A program made the position numbers and the translations under genes. The notes below the pieces were generated by a model. It saw only the letters and a program-made list of their open reading frames with translations, was not told where the DNA came from and did not search any database. From Streptomyces luteolus (GTDB taxonomy: Bacteria; Actinomycetota; Actinomycetes; Streptomycetales; Streptomycetaceae), in NCBI RefSeq assembly GCF_029968015.1, contig NZ_JASCIS010000006.1, positions 62,001 through 126,000 on the forward strand: 64,000 nucleotides of DNA, in the 5' to 3' direction. This document shows positions 1 to 9,621 of this stretch, one piece after another; the first letter of the stretch is position 1; each line of letters starts with the position of its first letter.

Positions 1-1
1 G

Positions 2-115
2 GCCGAGGGCTTCGTCACGCTCACCCTGCCCCGCTTCCTGCGCGCCGGCTCCCGCCCGCGGCGGCCGTGCCCGCACACCCCCACCGCCGCACCCCAGGAC
101 GTGCGGGCGGTCTGA
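2..115 (+). CDS. C-terminal fragment of an upstream gene
   Basis: An open frame enters from the left edge and stops with TGA at 113-115, giving the last 37 codons of a protein. The tail is rich in Arg, Pro and Thr and has no recognisable motif. In Streptomyces the gene before folP is often a lysyltransferase-like membrane protein, so this may be its C-terminus, but that rests on remembered gene order and not on the sequence. Confidence 0.4.
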   Translation, partial: AEGFVTLTLPRFLRAGSRPRRPCPHTPTAAPQDVRAV

Positions 116-172
116 GCGCTTCGGGGCCCCGGCCCGTACGGGTCACTCCCCGTACGGGCCTACGCTGGAGGC

Positions 173-1036
173 ATGAGTACGTTGCGCGGCCGCGGCACGG
201 TCGAAGGCCTTCCGGAGTGGGACCGCTGTGCGGTGATGGGAGTCGTCAACGTGACGCCAGACTCCTTCTCCGACGGTGGCCGCTGGTTCGACACCACGGC
301 CGCCGTCAAGCACGGCCTGGACCTGGTCGCCCAGGGCGCCGACCTGGTCGACGTCGGCGGTGAGTCCACGCGCCCCGGCGCCAGCCGCGTCGACAAGGAC
401 GAGGAGCTGCGCCGGGTCGTGCCCGTCGTGCGCGGCCTCGTCTCGGAGGGCGTCACCGTCTCCGTCGACACCATGCGCGCCACCGTCGCCGAGGCCGCGC
501 TCGCCGCGGGCGCCCGCCTCGTCAACGACGTCAGCGGCGGCCTCGCCGACCCCGCCATGATCCCGGCCGTCGCCGCCGCCGACGCCCCGTTCGTCGTCAT
601 GCACTGGCGCGGCTTCAGCGAGGACATGAACAGCCGCGCGGTGTACGAGGACGTCGTCGGCGAGGTCGTCAGCGAGCTGCACGCGCGCGTGGAGGCGGTT
701 GTCGCGGGCGGCGTGGCTCCCGAGCGGATCGTCCTCGACCCCGGCCTCGGCTTCGCCAAGGACGCGGAGCACGACCTCGCCCTGGTCGCCCACATGAAGG
801 AACTGCGCGCCCTCGGCCTGCCGGTCCTGGTCGCCGCCAGCCGGAAACGTTTCCTCGGCCGGGTCCTGGCCACCGGCCCGGACTCCGCCCCTCCGCCCGC
901 CCGTGAACGCGACGCCGCTACCGCCGCGGTCTCCGCCATCGCCGCCCACGAGGGCGCCTGGGCGGTCCGCGTCCACGAAGTCAGGGCCACCGCCGACGCC
1001 GTCCGCGTAGCCCGCGCCGTAGAAGGAGCCCAGTGA
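173..1036 (+). CDS. folP: Dihydropteroate synthase
   Basis: This 287-residue enzyme condenses 6-hydroxymethyl-dihydropterin pyrophosphate with p-aminobenzoate to form dihydropteroate, and it is the sulfonamide target. The family signature NVTPDSFSDGG lies at residues 26-36, followed by the ESTRPGA loop near 63 and DPGLGFAK near 190. Its length is normal for the TIM-barrel family. The ATG at 173 gives a family-like N-terminus. It heads a plus-strand folate operon and overlaps the next gene by four bases (GTGA), which implies translational coupling. Nothing looks truncated. Confidence 0.97.
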   Translation: MSTLRGRGTVEGLPEWDRCAVMGVVNVTPDSFSDGGRWFDTTAAVKHGLDLVAQGADLVDVGGESTRPGASRVDKDEELRRVVPVVRGLVSEGVTVSVDTMRATVAEAALAAGARLVNDVSGGLADPAMIPAVAAADAPFVVMHWRGFSEDMNSRAVYEDVVGEVVSELHARVEAVVAGGVAPERIVLDPGLGFAKDAEHDLALVAHMKELRALGLPVLVAASRKRFLGRVLATGPDSAPPPARERDAATAAVSAIAAHEGAWAVRVHEVRATADAVRVARAVEGAQ

Positions 1037-1551
1037 CGCCCCGTACCGACATCGAAGCCGTCGAGACCGCCAACACGTCCTTCTACGAGGCTCTGGAGCG
1101 CGGCGACTTCGAGGCGGTCTCGGACCTCTGGCTGCACGACCACAGCGACGCCGTCGACAACGAGGACGGCGACGAGACGGCCACGGTCTCCTGCGTGCAC
1201 CCCGGCTGGCCCGCCCTCTCCGGCCGCGGCGAGGTCCTCAGGTCGTACGCCCTGATCATGGCGAACACCGACTACATCCAGTTCTTCCTCACCGACGTAC
1301 GCGTCTCGGTGCACGCCGACACCGCGCTCGTCAGCTGTACGGAGAACATCCTCAGCGGCGGCCCCGCCGAGGAGGGCGCCGATCTCGGCCCGCTCGTCGG
1401 CCAGCTCGTGGTGGCCACGAATGTGTTCCGCCGCACACCCGGCGGCTGGAAGCTGTGGTCGCACCACGCCTCACCGGTGCTCGCGGAGACGGACGACGAC
1501 GAGGGCGCGGCGGGCAACGGCGGTGCCGAGGGCGGCGAAACACCCGCCTGA
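1033..1551 (+). CDS. NTF2/SnoaL-like protein of the folate operon
   Basis: The product is 172 residues with an alpha+beta NTF2-like pattern. It begins IEAVETANTSFYEALERGDF, the usual opening helices of the SnoaL-like or nuclear transport factor 2-like fold. An acidic tail from about residue 150 is probably disordered. It starts at a GTG that overlaps the folP stop. Members of this fold can be small hydrolases, cyclases or ligand-binding proteins, and no catalytic residues can be assigned here. Its conserved position between folP and folB suggests a link to pterin metabolism, which is inference. Confidence 0.8.
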   Translation: MTPRTDIEAVETANTSFYEALERGDFEAVSDLWLHDHSDAVDNEDGDETATVSCVHPGWPALSGRGEVLRSYALIMANTDYIQFFLTDVRVSVHADTALVSCTENILSGGPAEEGADLGPLVGQLVVATNVFRRTPGGWKLWSHHASPVLAETDDDEGAAGNGGAEGGETPA

Positions 1552-1742
1552 GTGGGTAGGGGCCCGGTGGGGGTTGGACGACCCGCCGCCGGGGTATGGG
1601 CGGCTACCAGCCCGGGACCGGCATGGTCCAGAGCCCCCGTGGGCAAGCACTGTCAGCACCCGAAGGTAGATTCGAATGGGTCTCGTGAGCCGACCGCACT
1701 CGGCCCGGGCCCGCCGAACCGACGAATGCAGGAGTGATTCGC

Positions 1743-2102
1743 GTGGATCGTGTCGCGCTGCGCGGCCTCAAGGCCCGCGGGCACCACGGTGTCTTCGCCC
1801 ATGAACGCGAAGAGGGCCAGACCTTCATCGTGGACCTGGTCCTCGGCCTGGACACCAGGGCGGCCGCGGCCGACGACGACCTGGCGAAGACCGTGCACTA
1901 CGGCATCGTCGCGGAGGAGGTCGTGGCCGTCGTCGAGGGCCAGCCGGTCGACCTCATCGAGACCCTGGCCGAACGCATCGCACAGCAGTGCCTCAAGCAC
2001 GACGGCGTCCAGGAGGTCGAGGTGGTGGTGCACAAGCCGAACGCACCCATCACGGTCCCCTTCGACGACGTCACCATCACCATCACCCGGAGCCACGCAT
2101 GA
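1743..2102 (+). CDS. folB: Dihydroneopterin aldolase
   Basis: FolB (119 residues) cleaves 7,8-dihydroneopterin to 6-hydroxymethyl-dihydropterin and glycolaldehyde. The N-terminus MDRVALRGLKARGHHGVF matches the family, as does the EEGQTFIVDLVLGLD strand after it. The GTG at 1743 is preferred over the in-frame GTG at 1734 because a GGAG ribosome site (1731-1734) sits eight bases before 1743. The final codons overlap the folK start as ATGA. About 190 bases upstream carry no gene and probably hold an internal promoter. Confidence 0.93.
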   Translation: MDRVALRGLKARGHHGVFAHEREEGQTFIVDLVLGLDTRAAAADDDLAKTVHYGIVAEEVVAVVEGQPVDLIETLAERIAQQCLKHDGVQEVEVVVHKPNAPITVPFDDVTITITRSHA

Positions 2103-2695
2103 GCACGCAGAGCGACCCGACCGTCCAGCCGGTGCCCGCCTCCGTGGTGGAACAGGTCGACGCCGCGGACGTCACCCTCAACAACCCGAAGTTCGCGGTG
2201 ATCAGCCTCGGCAGCAACCTCGGCAACCGCCTGGAGACCCTCCAGGGAGCCGTGGACGCCCTGGAGGACACCCCCGGCCTGCGCGTGAAAGCCGTCTCGC
2301 CGGTGTACGAGACGGAGCCCTGGGGCGTCGAGCCCGGCAGCCAGCCCGCGTACTTCAACGCGGTCGTCGTCATCCGGACCACGCTCCCCCCGTCCTCGCT
2401 CCTGGAGCGTGCGCACGCGGTCGAGGAGGCCTTCCACCGCGTACGGGACGAGCACTGGGGCCCGCGCACCATCGACGTCGACATCGTGACGTACCAGGAC
2501 GTCGTCTCCGACGACCCCGAGCTCACGCTCCCGCACCCGCGGGCGCACGAGCGGGCCTTCGTCCTCGCCCCCTGGCACGACGTCGACCCCGAGGCGCAGA
2601 TCCCCGGCCGCGGCCCTGTCGCCGACCTGCTCGGCCAGGTCACCCGCGCGGGCGTCACCCCCCGCGTGGACCTGGAACTCCGGCTGCCCGAGTAG
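2099..2695 (+). CDS. folK: 6-hydroxymethyl-7,8-dihydropterin pyrophosphokinase
   Basis: FolK transfers pyrophosphate from ATP to 6-hydroxymethyl-dihydropterin, making the substrate for FolP. The 198-residue protein has an unconserved 30-residue leader, then the core opening AVISLGSNLGNR. Further signatures are VYETEPWG and the GPRTIDVDIV motif near residue 122, followed by LPHPRAHERAFVLAPW. The ATG at 2099 overlaps folB by four bases. Together folB, folK and folP complete the pterin half of folate synthesis in one operon. Confidence 0.96.
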   Translation: MSTQSDPTVQPVPASVVEQVDAADVTLNNPKFAVISLGSNLGNRLETLQGAVDALEDTPGLRVKAVSPVYETEPWGVEPGSQPAYFNAVVVIRTTLPPSSLLERAHAVEEAFHRVRDEHWGPRTIDVDIVTYQDVVSDDPELTLPHPRAHERAFVLAPWHDVDPEAQIPGRGPVADLLGQVTRAGVTPRVDLELRLPE

Positions 2696-2771
2696 TCGTT
2701 AGGGTCAGGACGGGGCACACGACCGGGCCCGTGGACCGGCACGACGTACGACGAAAGAGGCGACCGCCACC

Positions 2772-3257
2772 GTGAAGCAGCTGCGCATCCGGACGCTGAT
2801 CGGCCTGTTCCTGGTCGCCGGAGTGCTGTCCTGGGCGGGCGCCCGGCTCTGGGATGCGCTCGGCGAGCTGCCGGGCGTCCCCCTGGCCGCGCCGATCGTG
2901 CTCGGCGTGATCGCCGCCGTGCTGCTCGCGACAGCGCTCTCCATCCGCTCCCGGCTCCGCGCCCAGCGCGAACGCCGCCCCGGCGCCAAGGGCGTGGACC
3001 CGATGATGGCCGCCCGCGCCCTGGTCTTCGGCCAGGCGAGCGCCCTGGTCGCCGCCCTGGTCACGGGGGTGTACGGCGGGGCGGGCGCCTTCCTGCTCAG
3101 CCTCCTGGACATCCCGGCCCGCCGCGACCAGGCCATCTACGCCGGCTTCGCGGTCGTGGCCGGCGCGTGCGTGATCGCGGCGGCCCTGTTCCTGGAACGC
3201 GTCTGCAAACTCCCGGAGGACGGCGACGAGGACGAGGTGGGCCCGGCAGCGGCCTGA
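2772..3257 (+). CDS. DUF3180 membrane protein
   Basis: This 161-residue integral membrane protein has hydrophobic segments at about 8-26, 36-57, 80-112 and 120-142, with a basic cytoplasmic loop (SRLRAQRERR) between the second and third and an acidic tail. The start is GTG, with a purine-rich AAAGAGG site upstream. DUF3180 proteins sit after folK throughout actinobacteria and have no known function. The conserved position hints at transport or membrane tethering of a pterin step, but that is inference. It ends the operon and converges on folE. Confidence 0.85.
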   Translation: MKQLRIRTLIGLFLVAGVLSWAGARLWDALGELPGVPLAAPIVLGVIAAVLLATALSIRSRLRAQRERRPGAKGVDPMMAARALVFGQASALVAALVTGVYGGAGAFLLSLLDIPARRDQAIYAGFAVVAGACVIAAALFLERVCKLPEDGDEDEVGPAAA

Positions 3258-3427
3258 GGACCTGAGGACCGCCCTGCCCACCACAGCGGCGTTCAGCGCG
3301 CCGCTGATCACCAACTCCGGCGCGCCGGACAGCCGTTGAGCAGAAGGCCGGGGCGCCCGGCAAGGCCGTGGTCGTACAGCGCGAACGGCCTGTTCCCGAG
3401 GCCCGGAATCCGGGGACATCACGCACC

Positions 3428-3520
3428 GGACAGCGGGACAGCCGGAGGGCCGGGACAGCCGGGACAGCCGGAGGGCCGGGACAGCCGGGACAGCCGGAGG
3501 GCCGGGACAGCCGGAGGCCG
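3428..3520. repeat. 26-bp tandem repeat between DUF3180 gene and folE
   Basis: The convergent spacer holds about three and a half copies of a 26-bp unit. Each unit contains two GGGACAGCC blocks and one GGAGGGCC block, so there is a shorter 9-bp periodicity inside. The array lies just before the folE stop codon. I see no reading frame worth calling in it. It is probably a variable-number tandem repeat. No clean terminator hairpin is visible in this spacer, which is unusual for a convergent pair. Confidence 0.85.
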
Positions 3521-3540
3521 CTTCAAGCGCCTCCAGCGCG

Positions 3541-4146
3541 CTACTTCGCCATGATCAAGGTCATGGCCTCGTTCCGCGTTGCCGCGTCGCGCAGCTGCCC
3601 TCGGACCGCAGAGGTGATCGTCTTGGCCCCGGGCTTGCGCACCCCCCGCATGGTCATGCACATGTGCTCGCACTCGATGACGACGATCACCCCGCGCGGC
3701 TCCAGGATCTTCATCAGCGAGTCCGCGATCTGCGTGGTCAACCGCTCCTGCACCTGCGGCCGTCGAGCGTAGACGTCGACCAGACGTGCCAGCTTCGACA
3801 GGCCCGTGATCTTCCCGTCCTCCGACGGGATGTAGCCGACATGGGCGAAACCGACGAAGGGGACGAGATGGTGCTCACAGCTACTGAGCACCTCGATGTC
3901 CTTCACCAGGACCATCTCGTCATGGCCGAGGTCGAACGTCGTCGTCAGGACATCCTCGGGCTTCTGCCGCAGGCCCGCGAATATCTCCTGGTAAGCCCGC
4001 GCCACCCGGCCCGGCGTCTCCCGCAGCCCCTCACGGTCCGGGTCCTCGCCGACCGCGATGAGCAGTTCCCGTACGGCGTTCTCGGCCCGCTTCTCGTCGA
4101 ATTCGCCGATCGAGCTCTCGCCGTCCAGCGTCACCGGGTCGGTCAT
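3541..4146 (-). CDS. folE: GTP cyclohydrolase I
   Basis: FolE (201 residues) opens GTP to 7,8-dihydroneopterin triphosphate, the first step of folate synthesis. The zinc and active-site segments are clear: [20 protein letters not shown] near residues 88-107 (Cys and His ligands), [10 protein letters not shown] and RPQVQERLT, then [11 protein letters not shown] carrying the last Cys ligand. Length and ends match the type IA family. It lies downstream of ftsH but is separated from it by a strong hairpin, so it probably has its own promoter. Confidence 0.97.
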   Translation of the reverse strand: MTDPVTLDGESSIGEFDEKRAENAVRELLIAVGEDPDREGLRETPGRVARAYQEIFAGLRQKPEDVLTTTFDLGHDEMVLVKDIEVLSSCEHHLVPFVGFAHVGYIPSEDGKITGLSKLARLVDVYARRPQVQERLTTQIADSLMKILEPRGVIVVIECEHMCMTMRGVRKPGAKTITSAVRGQLRDAATRNEAMTLIMAK

Positions 4147-4205
4147 CTGTGCCTCGTTCCTCTTACGACGGGCAGCGTTCCTCTACGTCTGCCGTGTGCG
4201 CACAC

Positions 4206-4247
4206 AAAAAGCCGCGCCCCCCAAGGCTAGAACCAGGGGGGCGCGGC
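4206..4247 (-). terminator. Rho-independent terminator after ftsH
   Basis: Arms at 4211-4222 and 4236-4247 form a perfect 12-bp GC stem with a 13-base loop. On the minus strand it is followed at once by five U residues (4210-4206). It sits after the ftsH stop and just before folE, so it should end ftsH transcripts or attenuate read-through into folE. Confidence 0.9.
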
Positions 4248-4286
4248 ATACATTCCGGGCCTGCCGTGACGGCCGGGAACGGGTGA

Positions 4287-6368
4287 TCAGCTCTCCGGGC
4301 GCTCCTCCGGGGCGGGGGCCTTCGTCAGGTCCGCCGGAGTCGTCGCCTCCGTCGCCGCCGTCACCGCGGGGGTGCCGTTGGCGCCGTTGGTGAGCGACAG
4401 CTCCTTGGGGGAGAGCACCGGGGGCCGCGTCGACGGCGTACGCCGCGAGGAGCCGGTCCACGCCGGGCGGGCCGGGCGCTTCACGATCGGCGCGAAGATC
4501 TCGGCGATCTCCTCCTTGCCGAGGGTCTCCCGCTCCAGAAGCTGGAGCACCAGGTTGTCGAGGACGTCGCGATTCTCTACGAGGATCTCCCACGCTTCGT
4601 TGTGGGCGGTCTCGATGAGCTTCTTGACCTCTTCGTCGACCAGCGCGGCGACCTCTTCCGAGTAGTCCCGCTGGTGCGCCATCTCACGGCCGAGGAACGG
4701 CTCGCTGTTGTCGCCGCCGAACTTGATGGCGCCGAGCCGCTCGGTCATGCCGTACTGCGTGACCATGGCGCGGGCCGTGGTGGTGGCCTTCTCGATGTCG
4801 TTCGCGGCGCCCGTGGTCGGGTCGTGGAAGACGAGCTCCTCGGCCGCGCGCCCGCCCAGCATGTACGCGAGCTGGTCGAGCATCTCGTTGCGCGTCGTGG
4901 AGTACTTGTCCTCGTCCGGGAGCACCATCGTGTACCCGAGCGCGCGGCCGCGGGACAGGATCGTGATCTTGTGGACCGGGTCGGAGTTCGGTGAGGCCGC
5001 CGCGACCAGGGCGTGTCCGCCCTCGTGGTACGCGGTGATCTTCTTCTCCTTGTCCGACATGATCCGGGTCCGCTTCTGCGGGCCCGCGACCACACGGTCG
5101 ATCGCCTCGTCCAGGAAGTGGTTGTCGATCAGCTTCTTGTCGCTGCGGGCCGTCAGGAGGGCGGCCTCGTTCAGGACGTTGGAGAGATCGGCACCGGTGA
5201 AGCCGGGGGTGCGGCGGGCGACGGCCGAGAGGTCGACGTCCGGGGCGACCGGCTTGCCCTTCTGGTGGACCTTGAGGATCTCCAGGCGGCCCTGCATGTC
5301 CGGGCGGTCGACGGCGATCTGCCGGTCGAAGCGGCCGGGGCGCAGGAGCGCCGGGTCGAGGATGTCCGGGCGGTTCGTGGCGGCGATCAGGATGACGCCG
5401 CCCTTCACGTCGAAGCCGTCCATCTCGACGAGCAGCTGGTTCAGGGTCTGCTCGCGCTCGTCGTGACCGCCGCCGAGGCCGGCGCCGCGGTGGCGGCCGA
5501 CCGCGTCGATCTCGTCGACGAAGACGATCGCCGGGGCGTTCGCCTTGGCCTGCTCGAAGAGGTCACGGACACGGGAGGCACCGACACCGACGAACATCTC
5601 GACGAAGTCGGAACCCGAGATCGAGTAGAACGGCACGCCCGCCTCGCCCGCGACGGCACGCGCGAGCAGCGTCTTGCCCGTACCGGGCGGGCCGTAGAGC
5701 AGGACGCCCTTGGGGATCTTGGCGCCGACGGCCTGGAACTTGGCCGGCTCCTGGAGGAACTCCTTGATCTCGTGGAGCTCCTCGACGGCCTCGTCCGAGC
5801 CGGCGACGTCGGTGAACGTCGTCTTGGGGGTGTCCTTGGTGATCAGCTTGGCCTTGGACTTCCCGAACTGCATGACTCGGGAGCCGCCGCCCTGCATCTG
5901 GTTCATCAGGAACAGGAAGACGACGACGATGAGGACGAAGGGAAGCAACGAGAGCAGGATCCCGACGAACGGGTTCTGCTTGGAGGGCGAGACGGTGTAA
6001 CCGTCCTTGATGTCGCCGTTCTCGTAGTTCTGCTGCAGCTTGGTGGCCAGCTGGGCGCCCTGGTCGCCGATGTAGCTCGCCTGGATCTTGGCGCTGCCGC
6101 CGTACTTGTCCTTGTCGGCGCCGCCCTTCAGTTCGACCTTGATGGTCTGTTCGTCACCGGTGGTGAGCTTGGCGGTCTGGGCCTGCTTGTCGTCGATGGC
6201 CTTGATGACCTGGGCGGTGTCCACCGTCTTGAAGCCGCCGGACGAGCCGACGACCTGCATCAACACGACCACGGCGAGGACGGCCAGCACGATCCACATG
6301 ACCGGCCCACGGAAGTATCGCTTCACGTCCATCCATACGGAGCGGTGTCGCCCCGTCCCTCCTGCCAT
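4287..6368 (-). CDS. ftsH: ATP-dependent zinc metalloprotease FtsH
   Basis: This membrane-anchored AAA+ protease degrades misfolded membrane proteins and short-lived regulators. The 693 residues contain a first transmembrane helix at about 23-41, an extracytoplasmic domain, a second helix at about 137-155, Walker A GPPGTGKT at 226-233, Walker B VFVDEIDA around 283-290, the second region of homology ([21 protein letters not shown], near 330-350) and the zinc motif HEGGH at 448-452. The C-terminal 60 residues are low complexity. The ATG at 6368 lacks a good ribosome site; the in-frame ATG at 6332, giving MDVKRYF, is a real alternative and more family-like. Confidence 0.96.
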   Translation of the reverse strand: MAGGTGRHRSVWMDVKRYFRGPVMWIVLAVLAVVVLMQVVGSSGGFKTVDTAQVIKAIDDKQAQTAKLTTGDEQTIKVELKGGADKDKYGGSAKIQASYIGDQGAQLATKLQQNYENGDIKDGYTVSPSKQNPFVGILLSLLPFVLIVVVFLFLMNQMQGGGSRVMQFGKSKAKLITKDTPKTTFTDVAGSDEAVEELHEIKEFLQEPAKFQAVGAKIPKGVLLYGPPGTGKTLLARAVAGEAGVPFYSISGSDFVEMFVGVGASRVRDLFEQAKANAPAIVFVDEIDAVGRHRGAGLGGGHDEREQTLNQLLVEMDGFDVKGGVILIAATNRPDILDPALLRPGRFDRQIAVDRPDMQGRLEILKVHQKGKPVAPDVDLSAVARRTPGFTGADLSNVLNEAALLTARSDKKLIDNHFLDEAIDRVVAGPQKRTRIMSDKEKKITAYHEGGHALVAAASPNSDPVHKITILSRGRALGYTMVLPDEDKYSTTRNEMLDQLAYMLGGRAAEELVFHDPTTGAANDIEKATTTARAMVTQYGMTERLGAIKFGGDNSEPFLGREMAHQRDYSEEVAALVDEEVKKLIETAHNEAWEILVENRDVLDNLVLQLLERETLGKEEIAEIFAPIVKRPARPAWTGSSRRTPSTRPPVLSPKELSLTNGANGTPAVTAATEATTPADLTKAPAPEERPES

Positions 6369-6531
6369 AGTGAGTTTGATAAAGGCGAGTGTTAAAGACT
6401 GTTCTTCGGACGGTACCCCAGCATTGTCACCCGAAGACGCAGGGGACGGCGGGCAAACCCGTCTTCCCCTGCTCCAACGGCGGGAACGCCCTGAGGGTTC
6501 CCGAGGACGCCGACCGACCGAGGTTCCGGGT

Positions 6532-7092
6532 TCAGCCGCCGTAGACGTGCGGGGCGAGCGTGCCGACGAACGGCAGGTTGCGGTACTTCTCCGCGTAGTC
6601 CAGGCCGTACCCCACGACGAACTCGTTGGGGATGTCGAAGCCGACCCACTTCACGTCGATCGCGACCTTCGCGGCGTCCGGCTTGCGCAGGAGCGTGCAG
6701 ACCTCGAGGGAGGCGGGCTCGCGGGAGCCGAGGTTGGAGATCAGCCAGGACAGCGTCAGGCCGGAGTCGATGATGTCCTCGACGATCAGGACGTGCTTGC
6801 CCTTGATGTCGGTGTCGAGGTCCTTGAGGATCCGCACCACGCCGGAGGACTGGGTCCCGGCGCCGTACGAGGACACCGCCATCCAGTCCATCGTCACCGG
6901 GCTGGACAGGGCCCGCGCCAGGTCCGCCATGACCATCACGGCACCCTTGAGGACACCGACGATGAGCAGGTCCTTGCCCGCGTACTCCGCGTCGACCTTG
7001 GCGGCCAGCTCGGCCAGCTTCGCGTCGATCTCTTCCTTGGTGATGAGCACCGACTCCAGGTCGGTGCCCATGTCTTTCGCGTCCACCCGCAC
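6532..7092 (-). CDS. hpt: Hypoxanthine-guanine phosphoribosyltransferase
   Basis: Hpt salvages hypoxanthine and guanine to IMP and GMP using PRPP. The PRPP-binding loop [14 protein letters not shown] is clear, with the [20 protein letters not shown] segment before it and [24 protein letters not shown] near the C-terminus. I chose the GTG at 7092 ([12 protein letters not shown], 186 residues): it gives the family N-terminus and avoids running into tilS. The longer start at 7143 would overlap tilS by 29 bases. The chain tilS-hpt-ftsH is conserved in many bacteria. Confidence 0.95.
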   Translation of the reverse strand: MRVDAKDMGTDLESVLITKEEIDAKLAELAAKVDAEYAGKDLLIVGVLKGAVMVMADLARALSSPVTMDWMAVSSYGAGTQSSGVVRILKDLDTDIKGKHVLIVEDIIDSGLTLSWLISNLGSREPASLEVCTLLRKPDAAKVAIDVKWVGFDIPNEFVVGYGLDYAEKYRNLPFVGTLAPHVYGG

Positions 7093-7114
7093 ATCACTTT
7101 CGGTTCGCCGTGTG

Positions 7115-8176
7115 TCAGCCCTGCCGGATGACAAGTCTGCCACCCTGCCGTCGGGCCTCCACCCGGCCGGGGAGATTGATGGCCCCCTGGCCGCGCCAGC
7201 CAGTGATCAGCCGGTCGATCTCCTCGATGTGCCGGGCGAACAGCGAACCGCCGGGAGAGCCCGCCGCGACGGCGGTGCGGCGCAGGACGCGGCGGCGCAC
7301 GGCGGGCGGCAGGGCGTACAGCTTGGCGCAGTCGAGGAGCCCGGACTCGTCGCGTACGGACTGCTCGGCCTCGGCGGCCCAGGTGTCGAGGGCGTCGGCG
7401 TCGTCACGGGAGAGCTGGGCCGTGCGGGCGAGGGCCTCCACGACTCCCTTGCCGAGGGCTTTCTCCAGGGCGGGCAGGCCCTCGTGGCGGAGCCGTGAGC
7501 GGGTGTACGCCGGGTCGGCGTTGTGCGGGTCGTCCCAGACGGGCAGCGACTGGACCATGCAGGCCTTGCGGGCGGTCTGGCGGTCGAGCTGCAGGAACGG
7601 GCGGCGGTAGCGGGTGCTCGCGCCGGGGCGGCCGGAGACGGCGGCCATGCCGGACAGCGAGCGGATGCCGGAGCCGCGGGCGAGGCCGAGCAGGACGGTC
7701 TCCGCCTGGTCGTCGCGGGTGTGGCCGAGGAGGATCGCGTCGGCGCCGTGGCGTTCGGCGACGGCGTCCAGGGCGGCGTACCGGGCGTCGCGGGCGGCGG
7801 CTTCGGGTCCGCCCTCGCGGCCGACTGAGACGGCGACGGACTCGACGGGTTCGAGGCTGAGGGCGGTCATGCGGGCGACGACCTCGGCGGCGCGCAGATC
7901 GGAGCCGTGCTGCAGGCCGTGGTCGACGGTGACGCCGCCGGAGCGGATGCCGAGCTTCGGGGCCTCGAAGGCGAGGGCGGAGGCGAGGGCCATGGAGTCG
8001 GCGCCGCCGGAGCAGGCGACGAGGACGAGGGGCGCGCGGCCCGGTTCGGCCGCGGCGGGAGAGCTCAGCCGGCCGGCGTGCGCGGCGCGGTCGCGGGTGG
8101 CGAGGTCGGTGAGTACGTCGTGGAGTACGCGGCGGACCGCCAGGCGTATCGCCGCGACCGCAGGATGGGGACCCAT
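7115..8176 (-). CDS. tilS: tRNA(Ile)-lysidine synthase
   Basis: TilS converts the wobble C of the CAU-anticodon isoleucine tRNA to lysidine, using ATP and lysine. The N-terminal ATP-pyrophosphatase loop [15 protein letters not shown] is present, followed by [12 protein letters not shown] and [22 protein letters not shown], all diagnostic. The 353-residue length fits the actinobacterial form, which has a short C-terminal domain. The start at 8176 ([16 protein letters not shown]) has a GAAGGGA ribosome site, while upstream in-frame codons have no family similarity. It is transcribed with hpt and ftsH. Confidence 0.94.
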   Translation of the reverse strand: MGPHPAVAAIRLAVRRVLHDVLTDLATRDRAAHAGRLSSPAAAEPGRAPLVLVACSGGADSMALASALAFEAPKLGIRSGGVTVDHGLQHGSDLRAAEVVARMTALSLEPVESVAVSVGREGGPEAAARDARYAALDAVAERHGADAILLGHTRDDQAETVLLGLARGSGIRSLSGMAAVSGRPGASTRYRRPFLQLDRQTARKACMVQSLPVWDDPHNADPAYTRSRLRHEGLPALEKALGKGVVEALARTAQLSRDDADALDTWAAEAEQSVRDESGLLDCAKLYALPPAVRRRVLRRTAVAAGSPGGSLFARHIEEIDRLITGWRGQGAINLPGRVEARRQGGRLVIRQG

Positions 8177-8415
8177 GGTCCGGTTCCCTTCGTGAAGTTC
8201 GGGGGGTGTGCCTCGGATCGAGTCACTTCGGGCCGTTCGCTCCGAGATCGGACTGCACGGTTCGGCTGTGCGGTCCGGACCGTGCGCCGTCACTCAGAGT
8301 GTGTCGATGGTGACAGAGCCGAGCGGCTACCCGAGCATTGCACGCCTACCCCTGGCTCACGGTCCCTCGGAAGGGTGATTGCGAGGGCTCGGTTCTGCCA
8401 CGGACGGCACGCCTC

Positions 8416-9546
8416 TCACGACTCTGCCTTACGGTGCACCCTCGCGACCCAGTCCGCCGGTTTGGCGATCTCCGCCTTGGTCGGGAGGGTGTTGGGCGAG
8501 GTCCAGACGCGGTTGAAGCCGTCCATGCCGACCTGCTCGACGACGGCGCGCACGAACCGTTCACCGTCCCGGTACTGGCGGAGCTTGGCGTCCAGGCCGA
8601 GGAGCTTGCGCAGGGCCTGGTCGAGGCGGGAGGCGCCCTTGGCCCGGCGCTCCTTGAACTTCTCCCTGATCTCCGTGACGGACGGGACGACGGCGGGGCC
8701 GACGCCGTCCATCACGAAGTCCGCGTGCCCTTCGAGCAGGGACATCACGGCGGTGAGGCGGCCGAGCACCTCGCGCTGGGCGGGGGTCTGCACCAGCTCG
8801 ACGATGGAGCGGCCGCCTTCGTCCTCCTCGGTCCTGCCGTTGCCCGCGAGGGACGAGGCGGCCTCGCGCAGGCGCTCCAGGACCGTCATCGGGTCGACCT
8901 CGGTCTCGGCGAGGAATGACTGGATCTCGCCCTCGAGGTGGTCGCGCAGCCAGGGCACGGCGGTGAACTGGGTGCGGTGGGTCTCCTCGTGCAGGCAGAC
9001 CCAGAGCCGGAAGTCGTGCGGGTCGACGTCGAGTTCGCGCTCCACGTGCACGATGTTCGGCGCGACGAGCAGCAGGCGCCCGCCGCCGTCCGGTGCCGCC
9101 GGGAGGTCCCGGCTCGGCGGGGCGAAGGTCTCGTACTGGCCGAGTACGCGGGAGGCGAGGAAGGAGAGGAGCATGCCGAGCTCCACGCCGGTGACCTTGC
9201 CGCCGACCGCGCCCAGCATCGCGTTGCCGGGTCCTGAGCCGCGGCGGTCCTGCATCTTGTCCAGGAGCGGCTTGAGCAGCTCGCGGAATCCGGCGACGTT
9301 GGCGCGCACCCAGCCGGCCCGGTCGACGACCAGGACCGGGGTGTCGCGGCCCGCGTCCGTCGCCATGCGGGTGAAGGAACGGACGTGCTCCTCCGACGAC
9401 TTGGCGTGCCTGCGCAGCTCGGAGACGACGGCGCGCGCCTCGTCCCGGCTGACCTCCGGCCCCGGCCGCACGAGCCGGGTCGCGGTCGCCACCGCGAGAT
9501 TCCAGTCGACCATCCCTGCAGATGCGGCACCACCGATGCTCGTCAT
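8416..9546 (-). CDS. Zinc-dependent metalloprotease-like protein, DUF2342
   Basis: This 376-residue protein belongs to the DUF2342 / zincin_2 family, sometimes named a coenzyme F420 biosynthesis-associated protein. The zincin motif HEETH is visible in CLHEETHRTQF (near residue 183), preceded by the NIVHVERELDVDPHDFRLW stretch typical of the family. No signal peptide is seen, so it is likely cytoplasmic. Its substrate is unknown. The place between dacB and tilS is conserved. The 239 bases between it and tilS carry no gene. Confidence 0.85.
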   Translation of the reverse strand: MTSIGGAASAGMVDWNLAVATATRLVRPGPEVSRDEARAVVSELRRHAKSSEEHVRSFTRMATDAGRDTPVLVVDRAGWVRANVAGFRELLKPLLDKMQDRRGSGPGNAMLGAVGGKVTGVELGMLLSFLASRVLGQYETFAPPSRDLPAAPDGGGRLLLVAPNIVHVERELDVDPHDFRLWVCLHEETHRTQFTAVPWLRDHLEGEIQSFLAETEVDPMTVLERLREAASSLAGNGRTEEDEGGRSIVELVQTPAQREVLGRLTAVMSLLEGHADFVMDGVGPAVVPSVTEIREKFKERRAKGASRLDQALRKLLGLDAKLRQYRDGERFVRAVVEQVGMDGFNRVWTSPNTLPTKAEIAKPADWVARVHRKAES

Positions 9547-9621
9547 GCGTCAACCGTACGTGCTCGATCCCTCCGGCGGAGTGCCTCGGAGCCGGGCGGA
9601 AACGGTTCCGCGGGCGGAGCG

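Noticed and set aside
5013..6395. 460-codon plus-strand frame opposite ftsH
   Set aside because: GC-bias shadow of a well-supported gene; Asp/Val/Leu-rich nonsense composition.
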